A stretch of 6,434 bases of DNA, from assembly GCA_007128755.1 (NCBI GenBank), contig SKWV01000046.1, positions 1-6,434 on the forward strand, read 5' to 3'. Shown one piece after another: positions 1 through 5,739 of the stretch. Position 1 is the stretch's first letter. Every line of letters starts with the position of its first letter. The notes below the pieces were generated by a model that made no database searches, had not been told where the DNA came from, and saw nothing but the letters and a program-made list of their open reading frames with translations. The position numbers and the translations under genes are program-made. This DNA is from Trueperaceae bacterium (GTDB lineage Bacteria > Deinococcota > Deinococci > Deinococcales > Trueperaceae).

Positions 1-428
1 CGGGCGCCGCCTTCGCGCGCAACGCGCTGCCGGCGCCCGTGCTCACCACGGCGGACGCGTTCGCCCGCCTGCGCGAGCTCCACGGCGCGCTCAAGCGCGG
101 CGGCGGCGGACGCTACGACGTCATCAGCCTCGACCCGCCCGCCCTGGCGAAGCGCCGGCGCGACCTGGACCGCGCCTACGCCGGCTACAAGGAGCTCAAC
201 CTGCGCGCCCTCCACCTGCTCGCGCCGGGCGGCGTGCTCGGCACGAGCTCGTGCTCGTTCCACGTCTCGGACGACGACTTCGTGACGATGCTGGAGGACG
301 CCGCCGCCGACGCCGGCCGCGCGTGCCGCGTGCTGGGACGCTACGGCGCCGCGCCCGACCACCCCGAGCGCCTCGGCTTCCCCGAGAGCCGCTACCTGAC
401 GTTCGTCATGCTGCAGGCGCTGGACTGA
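1..428 (+). CDS. rlmI: RlmI-type class I SAM-dependent rRNA methyltransferase, C-terminal part (5' end outside window)
   Basis: The reading frame enters from the window edge (first full codon at position 3) and ends at TGA 426-428, leaving 141 C-terminal residues. It belongs to the RlmI/COG1092 family. E. coli RlmI makes 5-methylcytidine at position 1962 of 23S rRNA using S-adenosylmethionine. The visible part holds the second half of the Rossmann-like methyltransferase domain. It shows the DPP motif in SLDPPALAK (residues 42-50), a YKELNLRAL helix (62-70) matching the YKDIN helix of RlmI, then GGVLGTSSCS (76-85), whose Cys sits in the family's conserved SCS motif. The tail has the DHPE and FPESRYL motifs typical of the C-terminus. 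The N-terminal PUA domain and the SAM-binding glycine motif lie upstream of the window. The exact target base is inferred from the family only. The gene converges on hppA. Confidence 0.88.
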   Translation, partial: GAAFARNALPAPVLTTADAFARLRELHGALKRGGGGRYDVISLDPPALAKRRRDLDRAYAGYKELNLRALHLLAPGGVLGTSSCSFHVSDDDFVTMLEDAAADAGRACRVLGRYGAAPDHPERLGFPESRYLTFVMLQALD

Positions 429-432
429 ACGA

Positions 433-467
433 GGACGGACGCCGCGCGAGTCGCGCGGCGTCCGTCC
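433..467. terminator. 17-bp inverted repeat between convergent genes, probable bidirectional terminator
   Basis: The left arm GGACGGACGCCGCGCGA (433-449) and the right arm 451-467 are perfect reverse complements around one central G at 450. Allowing a realistic loop, this is about 15 bp of stem with a 5-nt loop. It lies 5 nt after the methyltransferase stop and 29 nt from the hppA stop, in a 67-nt convergent gap. Neither side has a proper T-tract (only GTTCGT follows on the plus strand). A terminator acting on both strands is therefore the best inference from placement and stem strength rather than a textbook intrinsic terminator. Confidence 0.72.
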
Positions 468-495
468 GTTCGTGCGTGCCCATTCGGCCTCTCGC

Positions 496-2502
<2,007 letters not shown>

Positions 2503-2605
2503 ATGACCTCCAAGATGGCGGTGTTACCGCACACGGCCGCTCCCGCACCAGGGAAATTCGTAGGAGCTCGTGGACGGTGCGCCACCGACGCTACGAAGCA
2601 GCAGG

Positions 2606-2611
2606 AGCATA
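2606..2611 (-). promoter_or_regulatory. Possible -10 box for hppA
   Basis: Read on the minus strand this is TATGCT, a TAnnnT-type -10 hexamer, with TGACG just before it. It would start transcription near 2599 and give a 5' leader of roughly 95-100 nt before the hppA ATG. The -35 position about 17 nt upstream reads TTCCCG, a weak match. This is the best candidate in the region, but a 6-nt match in this composition is weak evidence. Confidence 0.25.
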
Positions 2612-2760
2612 CGTCACAGCCCGCTACGCGGGAAGGGACGTCTAGGACCGTGTGCTCATGATGCCATGGACGAGAAGGCCACACACGGGGACGCCGCCCC
2701 ATGGAGACACGAGGGGGCGGCTCCGCGCCGCGGCAGCGTCACGGGCGGAGGTCGTGGTCA

Positions 2761-2782
2761 CGGGCCCCGGTCGGGGGTCCCG
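2761..2782 (-). terminator. GC-rich hairpin just after the small-protein operon
   Basis: Positions 2761-2768 (CGGGCCCC) pair with 2773-2782, giving 8 base pairs with a 2-nt bulge (2777-2778) and a 4-nt loop. The hairpin begins 2 nt beyond the TGA of the last operon gene (2785-2787). No T-tract follows on the minus strand. The position suggests it ends or protects the operon mRNA and insulates hppA, but this is inferred from placement. Confidence 0.45.
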
Positions 2783-2784
2783 CG

Positions 2785-3048
2785 TCAGCGGCTCGTGATG
2801 CTCTTGAGGCCGGAGGTGACGAGGCCGCCGACGGAGCGGCGCAGCGCAGGCGTGGCGCCGATGATCAGCCCGATCGCCACGAACACGCCGACACCCGTCC
2901 ACGGGCTCGAGCGGATCGCGCTCTCCATCATGATCGCCGGCTCGGCCCGCGCCGCCGCGAGGCGGAGGCGCGCCTTGGCGTCCTCGACGCTCAGCGGGGC
3001 ACTCGGCGCGCGGACGTTCAGCGGAGCACTTGACGCGCGGCCAGCCAT
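2785..3048 (-). CDS. Small single-helix membrane protein with ElaB/YqjD-like tail, third gene of YqjD-YqjE-type operon
   Basis: This 87-residue protein is of unknown function. It opens with a 9-residue tandem repeat, RASSAPLNV (4-12) and RAPSAPLSV (13-21). An amphipathic charged stretch follows (VEDAKARLRLAAARAEPA, 21-38), then one hydrophobic helix (about 49-66) beginning SSPWTGVGVFVAIGLIIG, and a short basic end. The PWTGVG start and glycine-spaced helix resemble the membrane anchor of ElaB/YqjD (DUF883) proteins, although the coiled-coil domain is missing. In the E. coli yqj operon this position holds yqjK, but I see no clear sequence match to YqjK. The ATG at 3046-3048 has GGAG (3056-3059) at 7 nt. 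It overlaps the preceding gene by 31 nt, which suggests translational coupling. A longer frame starting at 3114 would lie almost entirely inside that gene. A membrane or stress-related accessory role is an inference. Confidence 0.7.
   Translation of the reverse strand: MAGRASSAPLNVRAPSAPLSVEDAKARLRLAAARAEPAIMMESAIRSSPWTGVGVFVAIGLIIGATPALRRSVGGLVTSGLKSITSR
2986..3039. repeat. Two tandem 27-bp copies spanning the overlap of two genes
   Basis: Copy 1 is 2986-3012 and copy 2 is 3013-3039, directly adjacent. They match at 23 of 27 positions, and all four differences are transitions. The unit is in phase with the third small gene and encodes RAPSAPLSV and RASSAPLNV. Copy 2 also contains the last codons and TGA (3018-3020) of the YqjE-like gene, and copy 1 keeps the same TGA triplet at 2991-2993. 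Confidence 0.85.
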
Positions 3049-3323
3049 GCCACCACTCCAATCACGAGCCAGACGATGAGCCCCGTCACCAGCGCCGCCG
3101 TGGCGGGTAGCCACACCGAGGCCAGCGCCAGGAAGAGCGCCCAGATGACGAGGACCGTGGCGAAGACCATGGCGCCGGCGAGCGCGAACAGGCCGACGAT
3201 GCCGAGGCCCGCGAGGACGCCGACCTTCATGGCGGTCTTCTTGGCCGATTCCTGGATCTCGTGCGCGTACGCCTGGAGCAGGTCGGTGAAGGCGATCAGC
3301 AGGTCGACGAGGCTACGCAACAC
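3018..3323 (-). CDS. YqjE-like two-helix membrane protein, holin superfamily III (DUF1469/Phage_holin_3_6 type)
   Basis: This 101-residue protein has an N-terminal amphipathic stretch (1-33, LRSLVDLLIAFTDLLQAYAHEI) and then two transmembrane segments at about 35-66 and 73-95, joined by a short turn containing WLP. The layout is that of YqjE and actinobacterial holin-X-like proteins (Pfam Phage_holin_3_6). The holin label reflects fold similarity only, because no lysis gene lies nearby. The start is GTG at 3321-3323. AGGAGGT (3332-3338) lies 8 nt upstream, runs across the stop codon of the preceding gene, and supports this start. The intergenic gap is 6 nt, so the two genes are surely co-transcribed. 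Probably an inner-membrane partner of the DUF883 protein; the molecular function is unknown. Confidence 0.82.
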   Translation of the reverse strand: MLRSLVDLLIAFTDLLQAYAHEIQESAKKTAMKVGVLAGLGIVGLFALAGAMVFATVLVIWALFLALASVWLPATAALVTGLIVWLVIGVVAWLAARQVLR

Positions 3324-3329
3324 GGCGGC

Positions 3330-3644
3330 CTACCTCCTCGACAGGATGATGCCGATGACGAGCCCCACGCCGAGTGCCGTCAACGCGGAGGGGACGGGCT
3401 TCTCCTCGACCCGACGCTCGACGTCCGAGATGACGTCCTTGCCCTTGTCGGCGGCGGACTCGGCCGCGTCCTGGATCTTCTCGATCAGCCGCTGAGCCTC
3501 TTCTTCGAGGCGCTCGACGGCCACGGTCGCCGCGTCCTTGGCCACCGTGCCGCCCTGTTCGGCCACACGGCCGAGGTCCTCTTGAAGCTTCGTGAGCTCT
3601 TGCCGCAGCCCGTCGAACTCCTTCTGCAGATCACGCTCTGCCAT
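3330..3644 (-). CDS. DUF883 / YqjD-ElaB-like tail-anchored protein
   Basis: This 104-residue protein begins MAERDLQKEF. Residues 1-80 are highly charged and helical, with heptad-like spacing suggesting a coiled coil. A proline (84) precedes a C-terminal glycine-spaced hydrophobic segment (about 86-101, ALTALGVGLVIGIILS) ending SRR, the hallmark of the ElaB/YqjD/YgaM family. E. coli members are inner-membrane proteins with a C-terminal anchor. YqjD binds ribosomes in stationary phase and ElaB is linked to stress tolerance; carrying that role over to this protein is inference. The ATG at 3642-3644 follows GAGGAGGAG (3650-3658) with 5-nt spacing. The frame stays open up to 3749, but that extension has no ribosome site and would cover the likely promoter. 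First gene of a three-gene operon, followed 6 nt later by the YqjE-like gene. Confidence 0.85.
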   Translation of the reverse strand: MAERDLQKEFDGLRQELTKLQEDLGRVAEQGGTVAKDAATVAVERLEEEAQRLIEKIQDAAESAADKGKDVISDVERRVEEKPVPSALTALGVGLVIGIILSRR

Positions 3645-3649
3645 GTCGG

Positions 3650-3658
3650 CTCCTCCTC
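3650..3658 (-). promoter_or_regulatory. Shine-Dalgarno site deciding the DUF883 protein start
   Basis: On the minus strand this reads GAGGAGGAG, ending 5 nt before the ATG at 3644. It is among the strongest ribosome-binding sites in the window. It argues for the 104-residue protein rather than the 139-codon open frame that begins at 3749. Confidence 0.8.
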
Positions 3659-3708
3659 GCTCGATCGCGTCGGCCACGGCCCTGCGGGCCATCGCGCGGA
3701 TCGTCAGG

Positions 3709-3714
3709 ACCGTA
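3709..3714 (-). promoter_or_regulatory. Possible extended -10 box for the small-protein operon
   Basis: On the minus strand this reads TACGGT preceded by TGC, giving an extended -10 pattern (TGnTAnnnT). Transcription would start near 3702 and leave a leader of about 58 nt carrying the strong Shine-Dalgarno site. No good -35 is visible, which fits an extended -10 promoter or a stationary-phase-type sigma factor, but that is inference. Confidence 0.4.
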
Positions 3715-3760
3715 GCACGCACCCCGGACGGCCCTTTCTCGTTCGTCACATCGAGTGGGC

Positions 3761-3766
3761 TAGCAT
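3761..3766 (+). promoter_or_regulatory. Possible -10 box for a leaderless gamma-glutamyl hydrolase mRNA
   Basis: TAGCAT ends exactly 7 nt before the ATG at 3774, so the expected transcription start falls on or next to the start codon. No Shine-Dalgarno motif at usual spacing precedes that ATG. The arrangement fits a leaderless transcript. No convincing -35 hexamer is seen. Confidence 0.42.
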
Positions 3767-3773
3767 GGGGCCG

Positions 3774-4535
3774 ATGACCACTCCCTCACGCCCCCTGGTG
3801 CTCGTGAGCACCTCCTCGAACGCGCGCGACCACGGACTGCGGCGGCAGGACGCGGTGACCGGCCGCAACTACAGCCAGGCCCTCCTCGCCGAGGGCGCGC
3901 TGCCGCTGATGGTGGCGAACCTCGATCCCGCCTCCGCCGACGAGTTCGTGCGCCGGGCCGACGGCCTGCTCCTCTCGGGCGGGGCCGACGTCGACCCGGC
4001 GGCGTACGGGCGCGCGCCGCGACCACGCCTCGGGATCGTCGACCAGGAGCGGGACGCGTTCGAGCTCGCGCTCTACCGCGCCGCGCGGGCGATCGGCCTC
4101 CCGGTGCTGGGCATCTGCCGCGGCATCCAGGTGATCAACGTGGCCGAGGGGGGCACGCTCCACCAGCACGTCCCCGACCTGCCGCACGCCATCCAACACG
4201 ATCAGGCGAGCATCGACGGCCGACCCCACCACCGCGTCGACCTCGTCGGCGGCTCGCTCGCCGAGCGGGCGGCCGGGGCGCTCGCGGTCATGACGAACAC
4301 CTACCACCATCAGGCCGTGGACGAGGTGGCGCCGACGCTGCGCGCGACCGGCCACGCCGAGGACGGCCTCGTCGAGGTGGTCGAGGGGACGGAGGGCGGC
4401 TGGCTGCTGGCGGTGCAGTGGCATCCGGAGATGTCGTACGCGTCGCACCCCGATGGCCGCTGGCCCTTCCGGGCCTTCGTGCAGGCGCTCGAGCGCGCGC
4501 CCGCGCGTGCTGGCGCGGCGCCGGCGTCCTGGTAG
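3774..4535 (+). CDS. Class I glutamine amidotransferase-fold gamma-glutamyl hydrolase (PuuD / peptidase C26 type)
   Basis: This 253-residue cytoplasmic enzyme has the full peptidase C26 pattern. It has LLLSGGADVDPAAYG (65-79) early on, the nucleophile elbow GICRG with Cys115, INVAEGGTLHQHV (121-133), NTYHHQAVDEVAP (175-187), and WHPE with His217 and Glu219 completing the Cys-His-Glu triad. The family includes PuuD, which frees GABA from gamma-glutamyl-GABA in putrescine breakdown, and related hydrolases of other gamma-glutamyl amides. The substrate here is unknown, since no other put/puu gene is nearby. ATG 3774 is preferred because of the TAGCAT box 7 nt upstream. An in-frame ATG at 3765 would add three residues and is not excluded. 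It lies divergent from the small-protein operon and upstream of aroF, with a 187-nt gap before it. It is not a TrpG or PabA-type amidotransferase, because its DVDPAAYG and NTYHHQAV motifs are of the C26 type. Confidence 0.88.
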   Translation: MTTPSRPLVLVSTSSNARDHGLRRQDAVTGRNYSQALLAEGALPLMVANLDPASADEFVRRADGLLLSGGADVDPAAYGRAPRPRLGIVDQERDAFELALYRAARAIGLPVLGICRGIQVINVAEGGTLHQHVPDLPHAIQHDQASIDGRPHHRVDLVGGSLAERAAGALAVMTNTYHHQAVDEVAPTLRATGHAEDGLVEVVEGTEGGWLLAVQWHPEMSYASHPDGRWPFRAFVQALERAPARAGAAPASW

Positions 4536-4538
4536 AGT
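4533..4538 (+). promoter_or_regulatory. Possible -10 box for the aroF leader transcript
   Basis: TAGAGT overlaps the TAG stop of the hydrolase gene and ends exactly 7 nt before an ATG at 4546. Transcription from it would begin near 4545 and give aroF a leader of about 178 nt. The upstream -35 position (around 4510-4515) is not a good match. The identical spacing to the box before the hydrolase gene supports it. Confidence 0.4.
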
Positions 4539-4545
4539 GCGCGGC

Positions 4546-4650
4546 ATGCGCCGACGCGTGAACGCTCAGGACGGGTCTGGCGGTGGCCGCACGCTCGGCC
4601 GCCGATATACCAGGCGTCCTCCGCGTGCGCGCAGCGGCGTCCCGGCCTGA
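4546..4650 (+). CDS. Possible 34-codon leader ORF upstream of aroF
   Basis: A short frame runs from ATG 4546 to TGA 4648-4650. It would encode 34 residues beginning MRRRVNAQDG, with 10 arginines and a GSGGG patch. In its favour are the -10-like box 7 nt upstream (leaderless translation) and its position inside the aroF leader. Against it, about 9 of 33 codons after the start end in A or T, much more than in the neighbouring genes, so it may not be under coding selection. It has one Tyr and no Phe or Trp, so classical aromatic-codon attenuation is not supported. Its stop lies in the rising arm of a hairpin (4642-4676). It could instead be a non-coding part of the leader. Confidence 0.3.
   Translation: MRRRVNAQDGSGGGRTLGRRYTRRPPRARSGVPA
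4581..4604 (+). promoter_or_regulatory. Leader hairpin 1 upstream of aroF
   Basis: Positions 4581-4589 pair with 4596-4604 to form a 9-bp stem with one T-G wobble and a 6-nt loop (4590-4595). It lies in the aroF leader, within the possible leader ORF. In sequence this rich in G+C some stems arise by chance. It is listed because it forms one of two ordered hairpins before aroF. Confidence 0.4.
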
Positions 4651-4676
4651 CCGGACGCCCGCCGGCCAGGGCCCGG
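4642..4676 (+). promoter_or_regulatory. Leader hairpin 2 overlapping the leader-ORF stop
   Basis: CCTG-A-CCGG (4646-4654) pairs with CCGG-C-CAGG (4662-4670) with one internal mismatch and a 7-nt loop. It extends by a further CCGG/CCGG pairing (4642-4645 with 4673-4676) across a 2-nt bulge. The TGA of the possible leader ORF sits in the rising arm. No T-run follows, so it is not a standard intrinsic terminator. A role in attenuation or translation control is speculative. Confidence 0.35.
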
Positions 4677-4722
4677 CTCGCGGCGCGCTCCGTCGCCCGG
4701 CACCATCACTCCAGGAGACATC

Positions 4723-5739
4723 ATGGTCATCGTCATGCAGAAGGGCGCCTCCGACGAGGCGCGGGATCGCGTCCTGCGCGAGGTCGCCACGCTCGGCTTC
4801 ACCTCGCACGTGTCGGAGGGCGAGACACGCGTGCTCATCGGCGCGATCGGGCCCGCGCCCACCGAAGAGGTGCGGGAGCACCTGCGGGCACTCCCCGGCG
4901 TCGAGAGCGTCGTGCGCATCACCAAGCCCTTCAAGCTCGCGTCGCGCGAGTTCCGGCACGACGACAGCGCCATCTCGATCGGCGGCGTCGTCACGGGCGA
5001 CGGCCGCTTCGTGGTGGCGGCGGGCCCGTGCGGCGTCGAGAGCCGCGAGCAGCTCCGAGCCGCCGCGCGGATCGCGCAGGCACACGGTGCGCACCTGCTC
5101 CGCGGCGGCGCGTTCAAGCCGCGCACCAGCCCGTACAGCTTCCAGGGGCTGGGCGAGGAGGGGCTGGCGCTGCTGGTCGAGGCGCGAGCCGAGACCGGCA
5201 TGCCGATCGTCACCGAGGTGACCGCCCCGGAGCTCGTCGAGGTGGTGGCCGGGAGCGCCGACATGCTCCAGATCGGCGCGCGCAACACACAGAACTTCGC
5301 GCTGCTCGCCGAGGCCGGCAAGAGCGGCATGCCGGTGCTCTTCAAGCGCGGGCTGTCGACCTCGATCAGCGAGTTCCTGCAGGCGGCGGAGTACGTGCTG
5401 TCGCAGGGCAACCCCAACGTGGTGCTGTGCGAGCGCGGCATCAGGACGTTCGAGACGGCGACGCGCTTCACGCTCGACATCAGCGCCGTGGCCGTGCTCA
5501 AGGAGCTCACCCACCTGCCCGTCTGGGTCGACCCGTCGCACGCCGCCGGTCGCCGGCCGCTGGTCGGGTCGCTCGCCCTCGCGTCGGCGGCGGCCGGGGC
5601 CGACGGGCTCATCATCGAGGTCCACGCCACGCCCGAAGAGGCGAAGTCCGACGCCGCCCAGCAGCTCGACGAGGCCGAGTTCGGCGCGCTCATGCCGCGG
5701 CTCCGCGCGGTGGTGCAGGCCGTCGGCAAGTCGATGTGA
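4723..5739 (+). CDS. aroF: 3-deoxy-7-phosphoheptulonate (DAHP) synthase, Thermotoga-type with N-terminal regulatory domain
   Basis: This 338-residue cytoplasmic enzyme condenses phosphoenolpyruvate with erythrose 4-phosphate, the first step of the shikimate pathway. Residues 1 to about 68 form the ferredoxin/ACT-like regulatory domain, and about 78-338 the TIM barrel. Barrel motifs: AGPCGVES (100-107), LRGGAFKPRTSPYSFQG (126-142), QIGARNTQNF (183-192), KRG (208-210) and VDPSHAAGRR (269-278). The metal ligands are C103, H273, E299 and D310, each one residue later than in the Thermotoga maritima enzyme (C102, H272, E298, D309). His29 and Ser31 match the T. maritima tyrosine-binding pair. ATG 4723 is chosen because AGGAG lies 5-7 nt upstream and the domain starts at once. 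An internal Met5 would cut the first strand. The preceding 187 nt form a structured leader. The TGA overlaps the start of tyrA. Confidence 0.95.
   Translation: MVIVMQKGASDEARDRVLREVATLGFTSHVSEGETRVLIGAIGPAPTEEVREHLRALPGVESVVRITKPFKLASREFRHDDSAISIGGVVTGDGRFVVAAGPCGVESREQLRAAARIAQAHGAHLLRGGAFKPRTSPYSFQGLGEEGLALLVEARAETGMPIVTEVTAPELVEVVAGSADMLQIGARNTQNFALLAEAGKSGMPVLFKRGLSTSISEFLQAAEYVLSQGNPNVVLCERGIRTFETATRFTLDISAVAVLKELTHLPVWVDPSHAAGRRPLVGSLALASAAAGADGLIIEVHATPEEAKSDAAQQLDEAEFGALMPRLRAVVQAVGKSM

Larger units (their letters stand above)
2503..2784. other. Intergenic region upstream of hppA, no convincing gene
   Basis: This 282-nt stretch separates hppA from the small-protein operon, both on the minus strand. 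It contains the hppA Shine-Dalgarno site, a possible minus-strand -10 box (2606-2611), a hairpin just past the upstream operon (2761-2782) and three short CACACGG copies (two direct, one inverted). Open frames here are shadow-like: they run into neighbouring genes, lack good ribosome sites or are very arginine-rich. I see no gene, RNA or riboswitch I can name. Confidence 0.6.

Noticed and set aside
2620..2632. Small hairpin CCCGC-TAC-GCGGG upstream of hppA
   Set aside because: Only 5 bp, no T-tract or flanking structure, and common by chance at this G+C content.
3018..3323. Phage lysis module suggested by the holin-family protein
   Set aside because: No endolysin, spanin or structural phage gene is adjacent. 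The neighbours are DUF883 and a small anchor protein, which fits the YqjE setting instead.
3645..3749. Longer DUF883 protein starting at 3749
   Set aside because: No Shine-Dalgarno site there, and the strong GAGGAGGAG site at 5 nt fixes the start at 3644.
3261..3773. N-terminal extension of the gamma-glutamyl hydrolase to about 170 more residues
   Set aside because: The extension would run antisense through the DUF883 gene, matches nothing in the C26 family, and the enzyme fold starts right after ATG 3774.
4546..4650. Classical trp/phe-type attenuator leader peptide
   Set aside because: The frame has one Tyr, no Phe and no Trp codon, and the following hairpin lacks a T-run.
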